A stretch of 64,000 nt of DNA from assembly GCA_050084985.1 (NCBI GenBank), contig JBITNC010000001.1:47988001-48052000 (forward strand). Reading direction: 5' to 3'. Within the stretch, counting starts at the first letter, position 1. The number at the start of each line of letters is the position of its first letter. This document shows positions 12,119-23,459 of this stretch, piece after piece. The stretch comes from Nageia nagi (taxonomy: Eukaryota; Pinophyta). A program made the position numbers and the translations under genes. The notes under the pieces are model-generated. The model did no database searches. It saw only the letters and a list, made by a program, of their open reading frames with translations, and was not told where the DNA came from.

Positions 12119-12952
12119 TATTTACTCAAAAAACAACCTTGAAAGCATGCAAAAATAAGAGCTTTATCAACAAAAAAAACTCTTTATTGATCTCTGAATA
12201 AACTTCAATTTTAATTACAAGTTGCCTTGCATGGAGGGCTTTAGTACAATGTGTGATATGGACCTCTTGTAGGCCTTTTTTGCTGATTTATTCAAGCTCC
12301 AAGTATCATTTAATTGGACATATAAAATGAATAATTATGATTGGTTCCTTCTTCCTAACTCCTTGGCTTTTGTTTGCTTTAATCATTTTCTAGTATTGTA
12401 ATCTTGCACATACATAAACAAACAACCCATCAAAACATACCTGTTCATGCTATAAGATTATAATAAATAAACATGCATATATGTAAAAATAGTAAACTAA
12501 AATGTACTTAGAAATCTAGATGTAATTCAGTAGCATAAGGTTACATTTCATCTTCTAACTCCTATTATTTTTTTCTCCATGGGAGAGGTCTTATTTATGG
12601 AGTTTCCAAGGTAGATAAAGTTGCTATTTTGGAAGGCAAGGCTAGATGAAAAATCTCATCCAACCTTGTCATGGATTATATCAATGCAAGGAAAATGTAG
12701 GATCAAGGATGACTCATCTTTGATCCATTAGCTTGTTTTTTTGGGTGCTTAAGTTTTTTATTTTTTCCTTTATGTTTTCTATTTGTAGGGTTGCAAGCAA
12801 TTACCCATCAGGCACCAGCAACTGGGTATGGTCATTGATGATTGTATTGGATCGCTAATGATTGAAAGACTTTGGAAAAATTTATTATTTGCCTAAAAAT
12901 TTTACTCCCTTATTTAATTTATTGAAAGAGGGATCATTTTTAGGTGTCTACT
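12119..12952 (-). repeat. 3' LTR of element A
   Basis: It pairs with 47263-48089. On the minus strand the intact partner starts TGTAGACACCTAAAAATGA, the common plant LTR start; this copy has lost the first base pair of that motif. Both copies end GAGTAAATA on the minus strand. Divergence is clearly higher than for D or F. Confidence 0.87.
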
Positions 12953-12972
12953 TTTTGCCCCTTTTTTGAAAT
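12953..12972 (-). other. Polypurine tract of element A
   Basis: The minus strand reads AAAAAAGGGGCAAAAAG immediately before the 3' LTR start. Position and purine run fit the plus-strand primer site. Confidence 0.65.
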
Positions 12973-13949
12973 ACCCAACATTTTATATGTGGGGATTATT
13001 TTAAAAAACTAAGCTTATCTGATAAGGGATGCATTCAAGTTTTGGGCTTGTATTTCTTGATCTTAAGTCAAGATTTTGAATTAACTCATTCTCTATGAAT
13101 AAGCTAAATTTGAGTGATTGGATTATGACTAAATCCATTTTTTGATCTTTTGCATTTGATATGTTTTAAAAGTAATAAGGATTGTAGTGCAAGGTGTAAC
13201 TTAGGTAGTTATCACTATACTATTGTACTATGTTGGCAAGATACAGATGAAGTCTTATCCATCAGGCATATGCCATAGCTAGCATATGATAAAGAAGCTC
13301 CCTTGCAAATACAACAACTTTAATAATTCTACTTTTGTCCTAGCAGATAGGTTACTTAATGATCTTGCACAAAAGTTCATCCAAAATTTTTAATCATATC
13401 CAAACCTATTCTTCCTTTTTCTATTAAAAGAAGGGTCATTTTTCAAATTTAGAGTTACCCAAGATTCTTAATTTTTTCAAAAACACTTGACTTCAAATTA
13501 ATTTTAACAAGTGAAGAACTTGTATTGATTTTTCCTTTAACACATATTTTTTTAATTTTTTAGGATTTTAATAGTTTTATATTATTTTTGATATTTTTCA
13601 TGATAATTTTGATATGATTATTTTTTGAGCATAGATGTTTTGTTTGGAATTTTAGTTCTTATATAATTTTTTATTTTTAGTTGAGTATTGTTGTTCATTC
13701 AAAATATATATACAAAGTTTAATAGATAGTCTTAATTATTCTATTTTATTTTGAATTTTCTCATCAATATTTACAATTAATCGTAGGCCTAGGCCAACCT
13801 AAATTTTTTTTGACATACTTCAAAATTACTCCAAAATTCTATATTTTTAATTTTTAAATAGAAACTTTTAATAATGTAAATAGGGAAGATCCTAGGTAAT
13901 TATCTTATTGAAATACCCATATAACTTGTGCATTTAAGAAAACCCTTTT

Positions 13950-14038
<89 letters not shown>

Positions 14039-14200
14039 AGGTTTGCATCACCAATGATCCTTATGGATCACTGATGCCTGACTCAAAATCACTAGCATTC
14101 AACTACATAGAAAAATAAAAAGAAAAAGATTTTACTTATCACTTTTTAATTTATTTTTTAGTGCTAGGTCAGAGCTCTTGTTTCCTTTACCCCATAGTCT
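12973..14200. other. AT-rich non-coding stretch between element A's 3' LTR and its antisense PMD gene
   Basis: No coding pattern is visible. A long CT microsatellite lies at 13954-14033. By analogy with D, the promoter of the antisense PMD gene should lie at the right end of this stretch. I find no clear TATA box there. Confidence 0.5.
13954..14033. repeat. (CT)n microsatellite
   Basis: About 40 uninterrupted CT units. It lies roughly 0.2 kb upstream of the candidate first exon of the antisense PMD gene of A. GA/CT tracts are common in plant core promoters, so a promoter role is possible but not shown. Confidence 0.95.
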
Positions 14201-14244
14201 AAGTGTTTGACCCCATACCTCTCATTTTCACTATTGGTTGGAGC

Positions 14245-16559
14245 CATGATGCCACTATGAGGATGATATACATTGCACAAGAGGACAATAAGAGAGGAGG
14301 TAGGTTTTGAAACCCCCTTTTCAATTTTTTATTTAATATACTAAATTTAACTATTAAAAAGCTAAATAGAAAATGTAGATAAGCTTAGAATAATTTTTAT
14401 AGTCTTTTATATCATTTATTTTCAATTTTTTTTCTAATTTTTATGAGTTTTGAACTTTTCAAAAACCCTCAATTACAATCATCAACTAGGGTTAAGGGTT
14501 TACAAAAATGTTGATGATCAACCTTGATCATTGGTGATTAGTCTTAAATTTTTTTTATTGACTCCTTTTTCACACAATTATCTTAGGTCTTGGATATTTT
14601 CAAACTAGGTGGTTGATATCCTAGGATATTACTTTAGGGTTAGGATCTATTGATGGTAGAGGATCACACTTTTCTATGTAGTGTGGGATTTGGAGTTGGG
14701 TTTTATATGGGTTACCTCCATTGTGATTACCCTTTGCTGGCAACCTTGCTGGAGAGATGGGACTCTTTGATCAGCACCTTTCATCTTCCTATATAGGAGA
14801 TGATCATTACAATGGAGGATATCCATCATTTGTATCATTTTTCAATTTAGGGATAGCACATTTAGCATGTTATGGATTGAGAGTTAGTGCACCTTGATAT
14901 CCTTACTATTTATGGAGTAGGCTCAGTTGATGGTGTTTTAGGTGATATGTTTTTAGGTGGCTTCTCATACTTCAGGTACTAGAGGAATGATCAATATAGA
15001 CTTTTACAAGCCTCCTACTTGATGGGCCTTATTGAGTGTTATGCTCTTCCAGATATAGATAGCAACCAATTTTCTTGGTTTTTATTGCATGTAGTGGTTG
15101 ACATGCTTTAGTACAATACTATATATGCTTGGGCTCCTACTCTTTTGGCATAGGTATATAGAGAGCTTTTCTTTTATTATCTTGGTGAGAGATCATTATT
15201 ATCAATCATGATTAGTTTTTAGGCTTGGGCATATGAGCACATTCATATTGTTCACCCTTATGGACTCCAAATTCTTATTTTTGAGACCCACTTTGTTTAT
15301 ATAGCTAGGATTTTATGATGGAGGGATGATTTCTACTTACATCCTTTTGATATAATACATCATAATGTCACATATTACTAGCACTTACTATTGCACTTAG
15401 TGCCTAATCAGGTGAGATTTATACCTTATTGATCTTATTCTAATTCGAATGAGCTTGCTACCTATCCCACTGGTATCAAATAGGCCAAAGTTCTCAATGG
15501 GAGGAGAACTAATTTTCTAGAGTACTTCTTCTTTGAGCGAGTGCAACACTAGTTCGATCCTGTGCAGGATATTCCTCTTACTCCTATTTAATTTCTTAGA
15601 GAGGGTGAGGTACCTATTGAGGGCATCTAATGATTGATATATGCAAAGCTCAATTCAACATAGGAGGAGCATTTAGCTAAGTATTCTAAGGAAAATGATG
15701 TAGGAGCTATAGATGAGTTTCTAAAATGGTGGTAGGTTGAGATAAAGGGAGATACTAGAGAGAAGAGAAATCATTAAGTACACCAATGGGTTGATGAGCT
15801 AGTTGTAGCAATCAAGATTAGAGAGGTAGCTGATGATGAGCCTATCAAGCCATAATTTGAGGACTAAGAAAAGGAGTAGGTAGTTGATAAGTAGGCAATG
15901 AAGGAGCCATAAGATATAACTAGCCAAGGTGAGGAGGTTGAGGAAGACACATTATCCATAGGGGCAAGAGGAGGTTGAGTACCTCCTCCATAGGTACCCA
16001 ACATGGATGCACTCTTGGGTGATATATACGAGTTGAGATATCAAATTTCCTAGCTCAATGCTTGCATGTATAGTTATTGAGCTGAGAGGGAAAGGTACCA
16101 TTAAGAGAGGGATGATGCTCAAGCTTCTTTATAGGCAAGGGACCTAGTACATATGCAAGGGTATCTAGTCATCCTTTAGTATTTGTTTAGGGTATTATCC
16201 AATAGAGGGACTATTATTCTTCCATTATTCAAACATGGTTGATGGGGGTACTTCCATACATTCCTAGAATGCTATATCTAGTTCCTCCTCTTTCATATAT
16301 TCTTGTAGTTGTCTTACTTTATTAGGTGCCTAGTGGAGTTCAGTGGACTTTTAGTACTCAGGGTAGGGTTGTTAGGCCTATTGCATCTCATAGTCCTAGT
16401 GGGATAGGTGGAATTTCTTCATACTATCTAGTGAGCTCTTCAAAGATTCATAGGGTGGCTCAGGATATGATTCCTATAGGTTCAGTGGGCACTACTCATC
16501 CTAGACAAGGTAGAGCTGGTAGTCCTACAGATGGTGGAGAGGGAATCTCTTTAGGCTAG
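14245..16559 (+). pseudogene. Antisense plant mobile domain (PMD) gene of element A
   Basis: The gene is opposite to A's gag-pol. A candidate first exon (from 14245, ATGATG) ends at GAGGAG before a GT donor at 14300-14301. The PMD core reads LLATLLERWDS (14734), TFHLP, EMIITMEDIHHL (about 14734-14850). That is the same pattern as in B and D, with Glu-Arg-Trp and Phe-His-Leu-Pro. Further PMD-like segments follow (YAWAPTLLA, WAYEHIHIV). FLKWW (near 15725) opens a charged region, then a heptad-like helix (LLGDIYELRYQISQL) near 16010 and a Ser/Gly/Pro-rich tail ending at TAG 16557. Stops are mostly TAG. The matching tail is present in element E at 59.1-60.0 kb. Confidence 0.72.
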
Positions 16560-17353
16560 TTCAATGGTTGATTTACTTATTTTTATATCTCATCTTTAGA
16601 CTTATGAGTTTTTAATACTATTTCATTTATTTTTTGAGATCATGGGGGGGGCATGATTATTTTTGATGTTTAGACATGTTATTCATAGGCTTAATTTTTG
16701 ATGACCTTATCTATTTTTGGGATCATGGTAGTTATGATTGATGGTTAATTTTTCTACATGTGATGGATAGTTTATGTGATGGACACTTGGTTATATATTT
16801 TTTGATATATATGATGATAGCTTTAGACTCTTAAATGTATGTTTTAATTATCATGTTATTGTATGTTTATGTATTTTCCAAATATATGTGTTTTAAAAAT
16901 GGAAATGTATGAATTTTATTTTATATGTTTTTATTTAGTTTTAATGCCTCATTTATAATATGTTTAGTAAATTTTGAAAGGTAATTTTTATATTTAGATA
17001 GGATTGCTATATATTTATAGTACAAGATTAGATTGGTATGAGAATGGAATCAGATACATCATTTTCCATTTTCTTAGCTACTTTATATATGGTTTGCACA
17101 TAATATAGTGGTATAAACATAAGTGATATTAAGAATAATGTGAATGTATGAATGAAAAATACATAATATTTACAACACACTTATGGATGTATGAAATGGA
17201 TACTCATAAACACATATGGAAAAATGATATATGAATGTAAGATGTATGAAACATTATGATCTAAGATTTTTATGAATGACATAATAACTTAGACATCAAT
17301 CTTAATGTATTGGCAACTTATTAATCTTTATAATAATAATAATAATAATAATA

Positions 17354-17392
<39 letters not shown>

Positions 17393-18460
17393 TATGATGG
17401 TATGACATGAATGAATACATATATAAAGAACTATAATGAATAACACCTTCAATACCTAGTTTAGTTAATTAATCTTCTACTTTCATCTCATCTACTAAGA
17501 ATGACATAAAACAAGGTCATAATATTCTTAAGTTTACCATAGACTCATTTGTGTGCAATGATGTTACTTCCCTTCTCTTGACATTCACAAACTAAATATC
17601 TTAAGATTATAAATTGTGAAGTATGATTTTTCTTTTTGTAAGGCATGCTTCACTACCAAAAAGCATCCATAACCTTTGTGAGGTTTAACCCCTTCATCCC
17701 ATTAAAGCTTTGGTCTATTGCCAATTAGGTGTCCATAGTCTTGATAGAGGATACTGTAATGGCCCAAGAATTCTACATCTTATTTTTTTTTTTTTTTTTT
17801 TTGAATCCTTTTTCTATCTATATACAAATTTTCATTTTTTTGTATTTTATTTTCCTCTATCCTAGCTCTTGGGTTTAGGATGAAGCAAAAAGTAAGAAAA
17901 CCATACTCACATTTATACTCAAGAAATACTCAATTCTTGATTATTTCAAGATTTTAATGTGAAAAAGTGTACAAGTCTATTAGTGTACCATTGTATATCA
18001 TAGTTATGTCCTTTTATCATCCTAAGTTTTTTGAAATTTTGACATAGGATCTTTCAACAAAAACCAAGCATGAATAGAGTATTCATTGCCTACTTGATTA
18101 TTTATAAATATGGCTATATATATAAATAAATATTATATGGATGTATGTATGATATATTTATACATATAGCTTAATTAGTTTCCTTTCTCATAATGATTGG
18201 TATTTAATAATTATGACATTCAAGGTAAAGGACTAACCATTTATGAACAAAGTGGAATGATATGAACCAAAGGGTAGTGCACCTAGTAGCCAAGACACTT
18301 TAGAAGTATATATTGTGAGTATTTATACATATATGTACATATAGACATTTTATTTTAATTTTTTGTGATTTTTATATTTTTTATGAATTTTTTAATGTTT
18401 TTGTATTTTTTGATGATTTTTTTTAATTATTTTTTAAATGTTTCTTAAATGAATAAAAAT
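16560..18460. other. AT-rich spacer between antisense PMD gene and gene X of element A
   Basis: This has no coding pattern, but parts align by eye to element E at 60.8-61.7 kb. One example is the shared stretch around CTACTAAGAATGACATAAAA (17490) and CTACTAGGGATGATATAAAA (60851). Conservation at the same place in two elements supports common descent. It contains a (TAA)n(GAT)n run and a poly-T run (about 17785-17803). Confidence 0.6.
17331..17396. repeat. (TAA)n-(GAT)n compound microsatellite
   Basis: About eight TAA/AAT units change directly into about thirteen GAT units. It is a simple-sequence repeat within the spacer, without coding context. Confidence 0.95.
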
Positions 18461-18469
18461 CTGCATCAA

Positions 18470-19620
18470 ATCATCATGAGTGAAAGGATGGAAATGAAAA
18501 TGGGTACAAATGGTATGATCAGTGATCCATTATGTAGAACCAAACACTGACAACATAAAATCCCAACACCAAAGGTTTATAGATAATAGATAGGCTATGG
18601 TGACATCATTAAAGAGATCTTCTTAGGGTTTCAAAAGATGTGGCCCATAGAAATTAATAAATCTAACCACCAAGTGGGTAATAAGAGTATCAATCATAAT
18701 GCTCCATATAAAATTAGGTCTAGAGAACATGTGGATAAGATTTTGGAGGAACTTTTTGTCAGGTGTATTATAGATTATACAAGTTCCCCAACAAGGTTAG
18801 TGGTCAATAAACATCTCTATCTAATGAGAATTTTTGAGAATTTTTGAGGGCATCATAAGCTCTATTATACTTTTATAAGGTGGTGGTTAAGGTGGCTATG
18901 GAAAAAATTCAATGCTGTATACTTTTAGGTAACTCTGGTTGTTGGACAAGATCTCCTAGAGGGTCACTGGGAAATGTACAAGGTGATCAAGAAATGCAAA
19001 GGGATGTCAATTCCCATGGGATAGGAGCATCATAATGTGAATACCCTTCCCACTATCTAGTGGGAGGATGAATGCAATGTGGATGACTCATGATGCTAGA
19101 TACAATCAACCACCTACAATATCATATGTAAGCATTTTTCAAAATTTATATAAAGTTTTTTTTTAAATATAGACATATATACATACACATATTTATTTAT
19201 GCAAGAAAGCATTTAATTAATAATATTTTTTTTTTGAATTATGTACATGTGTTTTGAATGATTGTATTTTTTATTTATTTTATCATTATCATTTTTTAGG
19301 ATAAAAAACTTTTTACAACTCTCCAATAACAATGGTTCCCTTATTTTTTATAGATAACCCAACCTTTATAAACTAAGAAATAAAAGTATGAAGGTTGAAC
19401 TGAGAAATAAGTAGAACTTGGTCCTATGATGGATGGTTGATAATTGATCGAATACAAAATAAGTGGTAAGATTGGTGGATGATGCTTGAATTTTTAAATG
19501 ACATGTTTTGGCCTAGTTGATGATGTTGAGGCTTCATCATCCTAAATAAGTGTAAGGTAGGATGGAATCCCTAAGTATTATGGAGATTGAGGAGGAATTA
19601 ATGATGCAAGGGGATCACAC
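18470..19620 (+). pseudogene. Gene X of element A: antisense spliced gene of unknown function
   Basis: I do not recognise this gene. The open part (18638-18847) contains SREHVDKILEELFVRCIIDY. Further on comes EMYKV followed by CKG and IP, then W, N and DDS. The same pattern (DILKKLFIRYVINYIDS, KMYKV, CKGK, IPKEHVEYD, DDSYYLC) occurs in element E at 61.9-62.4 kb. The alignment stops in both at the same point: here at a consensus donor AT|GTAAGC (GT at 19128-19129). It resumes after TTTTTTAG|GAT at 19299, giving a 172-bp intron with a pyrimidine-rich end. It lies on the strand opposite to gag-pol, downstream of the PMD gene. TAG stops suggest decay. It could be an extra exon set of a longer transcript. 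Confidence 0.55.
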
Positions 19621-19799
19621 TCTTTATGAGATACTAAACATACTCATTTTTCCTAGTTTAATTACAACCTCACTTTTTCTTTGGCTAAAGCATTCTAAGG
19701 TTATTTGAAACCTTGGTTTTACATTGGTTGAATTATTTACACAACAATTTTTGTTGAATAATTAACTATAATCATATATGATTTCATTGTGAAAAATTG

Positions 19800-20640
19800 A
19801 ATAGGTATTATAGTCTAGAACCAAGTCATTGATAACTTTGATTAGGGAGAATTACCTCCCATAGCATCGAAGAGTCAAATGATCTACACAATTTAACAAG
19901 ATCCTAGGTTTTTCATAAGGCCAATGTAAGCAAAAAAAATAGATCCAATTTGTTAGAGAATCATTCTCCATCCACATGTCCTTTGCTTCTAACTCAATGG
20001 TTGCTTTAAGATAATTAATTTTCAAGTCCCATGCATTAATTTCTCGCTAATTATAAAAAGTCATGGCTACAACTTATTGGATTTCTCTTGCTAAATTAAA
20101 GAAATAGGATATCTTAATATAAGGATATTTTCTTAATGCTTGCATATAGTGATCTTTCACTTATCTATCAACAAAATTATGGCTCATAATATTGACTAGT
20201 AATTGTGCTTGTTCGTTGGTTTCTAATATTCTTGGCATTAAATCTCTTACTTTACTATTGCATGAAGGGGGATTAGGAAACCTTGACCTAACTCTAAAAA
20301 AACATTGATAAATATTTTGCACACATCTAATTGATTGTTCAGGGTTTTGTACAAACACTATGTAAAATTCATTGACTATCTTATGACAACAAAGGTATCT
20401 TATCATTTGGTCTACCCATGTAAACAAAAAATCTTCATTTGGCCAAGTATTAATTACTATATTTTGGATCCAATTATTGAAAAAATAATTAATTATGATC
20501 TTAGGGGCTGATGTTTGCCAATATTGACATAACAAGTTTACCATGCAGACTTGTGTAAAATAATATGCATGACTCAGGTTATACATGGCTTTATCCACAT
20601 AGATCTCCAAGTTATCTCTATGAACATTTATGTCCCATCC
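19800..20640 (-). pseudogene. Gene Y of element A: sense accessory ORF of unknown function
   Basis: This is on the gag-pol strand, downstream of integrase. It is open for 149 codons (20610-20161) and continues in recognisable form to about 19840. Landmarks: LLCQYW, NNWIQNI, FTWVDQMIRYL, VNEFYIVFVQNPE, then AREIQ, VVAM, AWDLKINYLKATIELEA and LHWPYEKPRIL. Element E has the same series at 63.98-63.34 kb (LCLYW, NNWVLDI, LTWVNQLVGDI, YDFYPMFVPKP, KEVQLVIAM, LHWPYDKPKIL). The parallel makes a coding origin likely. I do not recognise the family. There are no obvious signal peptide or membrane segments. Stops are TAA or TAG. Confidence 0.6.
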
Positions 20641-20965
20641 TTGGTATCTTTATAGCAATAAGTTTATAGGATTATTTATATATAAATAGGTAAATGGAGG
20701 AAATTTCTATTTTTAGGAGAAATATCTAAGGATAATTATATGATAGCCCTATCTCTCAAATATCTCTATTTTTCAAACCAAGATATTTTTTGAATGCCTC
20801 TTTGATCAACAATCATGTGGGTGCTTTTGCTCTTTTTTGATGTTATTTTCTATTTCAAATACATTAAATATGTATAAGTATTAAGAGAAGCATTTTTATT
20901 AATTTTAACTAAAAAGGTTTATTTATAATATATACAATTTCTAATTAAAAAAGTTTATTAACTAT
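20641..20965. other. Spacer between integrase and gene Y of element A
   Basis: Short AT-rich spacer without coding pattern. Integrase ends to its right at about 20975 (minus strand). Confidence 0.5.
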
Positions 20966-20974
20966 AGAAAGGGA

Positions 20975-22110
20975 AAAGGTGCATGATATTTATGGGCTCA
21001 CACTCTTTGTTACCTTCCATATAAACTAAATGATAAGCTCTAGATCCAAATTTTCTTTTAATAATGTAAGGATCTAAGTAGTTAGGAGCAAACTTGACAT
21101 GAAGTTATCATTCTATTCAAGAATTCTGCTGGTTTTCTTTTAAAACCAAATCTCCTATGTTAAATTCATGATTTTTTACCTTTTTATCGAAAGCTCTTTT
21201 AATACAGTTTTGATAAGTGTGTAAATGTTCTAAAGCATTAACCCTTATTTCATCTATAAGTAATAATTGATATAATCTTGTTTGAAAAACTACTTCATTT
21301 GTGATGTAATCTTATAAGGCAACTCAAAGAGAAGGAATTTTGATTTCCAAAGGTAATATTGCTTCTACACCATAAACTAAATAAAATTGGGTTGCCCCTA
21401 TAGAAGCTTGAATACTAGTTTGATAAGCCCATAATGCATGTGGAATTCTTACATGCCAATCTTAATGGGAATCATAAATATTTTTTAATAGAATACTATG
21501 AATAGTTTTGTTCATAGCTTCAATTTGACCATTCCCTTGAGGGTAGTAAGGAGTTGAGAAACTTAATTGGATATGATATCCTTTACATAAAGCTTGAACT
21601 TCCTTGTTTTTGAATTTTTTCCCATTGTTAGTGATAATTAGAGCTAGGATTCCAAAATGACATATAATATGGTTTTGTATGAATTTTTCTATCTTTGACC
21701 CTTTTATCAAGATCATGGGGATGGCTTCTACCCATTTTGTAAAATATTTTGTAATAGTTATGATAAACTTATGACCTCTTGAAGAAATAGGGGATATTTG
21801 ACCTATTAAATCTAATGCCCATGTCAAGAATGGCCATAATGATTGCATGGGTTGTAATGTATGTGAATGTCGATTAAATAAATTGGCATGTTGATATTTA
21901 ATGCAATTTCTAACATATTATATATAGTCACATTCCATAGTGGGCCAATAATATCCCATACACATTAATAATTTTGTAAGTACAAAAACACTAAAATATC
22001 CTTTGCAAATTCTATCATGTATGCATGAAATAACAATTTATGAATCAGTCCATTCTAAACACCTGAGAAATATCCTATCAAAACCCTTATGATATAAGAC
22101 ATCTCCTAAC
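20975..22110 (-). pseudogene. Integrase of element A
   Basis: Order on the minus strand: remnant of the zinc-binding region with MGYYWPT and YVRNCIKYQ (the second Cys of C-x-x-C is Tyr), then the catalytic core at 21848-21462. The core shows ALDLIGQISP with the first Asp, KYFTKWVEAIP, HFGILALIITNNGKKF (Asn in place of the second catalytic Asp) and YYPQGNGQIEAMNKTI with the catalytic Glu. The C-terminal part follows (PHALWAYQTS, YLVYGVEAILPLEI, FNIGDLVLKE) and ends at about 20975. It would insert element DNA into the genome; the Asp to Asn change and stops make it inactive. One frame change lies upstream of 21848. Confidence 0.85.
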
Positions 22111-22249
22111 ATGTAGAAATAAAAAGCTTTTATCTTGAATGCTTTCCTAGATGATTTTGTTAAGTCTTTAGGTAATACCCCATCTCTTAAGAATTTGAAC
22201 AATTGTGTATGCCACAAATGTCTAAGACTACATGTTCAAGTTCATTTGA

Positions 22250-22680
22250 TTCTAATGAATATTGAGTGATTTGATCAATTTTAATAGAGATCATTTTTTG
22301 ATTAGGATTTGCAGGTCTCAAAGATCTGATGGAAGCCATAGCATCACCAAACCTGTTAGTTGATTGTGATGTTTCTTCTAAGTCATATTTTTCAAACTAT
22401 AATAAGAGATTATTTACTAATTTCTTATACTTTTATAGTAGAGGTTCCTTACATTGGAAAATTTCTTTGACTTGGTTTATGATTAATAATGAATCACCAA
22501 TGAATTTTAGTTTTCTCAATTTTAAGTTTATGGTAGTTTTAATAGCTAAGATTAGGGCTTCATACTTAGCATTATTATTTATGCAAGGAAAGTTAATCTT
22601 AAAAGAATAAGGTATAGAAACTCCTTGAGGTGTAATGAATACAACACTTGCACCTCCACTAAGGTAATATATTGCTTGTT
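22250..22680 (-). pseudogene. Archaeal-type RNase H remnant of element A, lacking its first catalytic segment
   Basis: The sequence GGASVVFITPQGVSIPYSF is followed by NNNAKYEALILAIKTTINLK and LKFIGDSLLIINQV. This is the second half of strand 1 onwards of the archaeal-type RNase H of Tat elements, with the N-N-x-A-E-Y-E-A-L helix (Lys in place of Glu) and the G-D-S-x-L-x-x-x-Q-V motif kept. The F-F-D-G segment with the first catalytic Asp is missing: the sequence runs directly from the gypsy RNase H motif QAIYYLS into GGASVV. Confidence 0.75.
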
Positions 22681-22890
22681 ATTTACTATTTTCATTTTTT
22701 TGAGCAAGCATAGTTCCTAAGGCTATTTCTATAGTAGATATATATAATAAAAATGGTTCTCTAGGATTAGGGGGTACTATAATGAGTGGTGAGAGAAGAT
22801 AGCATTTTATTTCATTAAGTGCTTCTTATTGTTCATTGCCCTAGTAAAAGGTAATACCCTTATTCAAAAGTTTGTTGAAAGTTGGATTCA
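22660..22890 (-). pseudogene. Truncated gypsy RNase H of element A
   Basis: After the RT end (NPTFNKLLNKGITFY) the start of the gypsy RNase H is visible: EALNEIKCYL, then PREPFLLYISTIEIALGTML and QAIYYLS near 22665. The domain stops there, and the next residues belong to the archaeal-type RNase H. A deletion therefore removed most of this domain plus the beginning of the next. Confidence 0.75.
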
Positions 22891-23459
22891 ATCAAATCTT
22901 ATGTTCTAGTAACCAATCAAATATTTGAATAAGCACTTTAGGATGATCTTCCTGTGTTTTGGATTTGGCCAATAAATCATCTACATAATCTTCTACAATA
23001 TCATGCATGTAATCATGGAAGATGTATGTCATGGCTCTTTGGTAAGTAGGTCCAGCATTTTTTAATCTAAAAGGCATTACTTTATAATAGAATGTTCCCC
23101 TAGGTGTTGTGAATGTAGTTTTATGCTAGTCTTTTGATGCTACTTTAATTTGGTTATATCCTGAAAACCCATCCATGAGTGACAACATTTCATGTCCTTC
23201 AGTAGAATCAACCAAGCTATTTATGTGTGGTAAGGGAAAATCATCTTTAAGGCATGCTTTATTTAAATCTCTAAAGTCCATGCATATTTGAATCTTCCCC
23301 ACAGATTTTTTAACTAGTAAAATATTAGAAATCCATTTAGAATAATCAATGGGATGAATAAAATTGGCTTTTAAAATATTTTGCAACTCTTCTTTTATCA
23401 TTAAGGCAATTGTAGGGTGCATTTTTTGTAGCTTTTGTTTTACAAGTTTTGCACCTTCC
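22880..23459 (-). pseudogene. Reverse transcriptase of element A, part downstream of insertion D
   Basis: The palm and fingers read GAKLVKQKLQKMHPTIALMI, DYSKWISNILLVKKS, ICMDFRDLNKACLKDDFPLP, LSLMDGFSGYNQIKV, MPFRLKNAGPTYQRAM and EDYVDDLLAKSK, with the Y-V-D-D active site intact (near 22990). This is the Ogre/Tat type. The upstream part (FAWSYADMPRLDPNLVLHNL then GIRE) lies at 40670-40760 beyond element D. The codon for Glu-Gly is split by D's target duplication and restored when one copy is removed. It copies element RNA into DNA. Confidence 0.9.
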
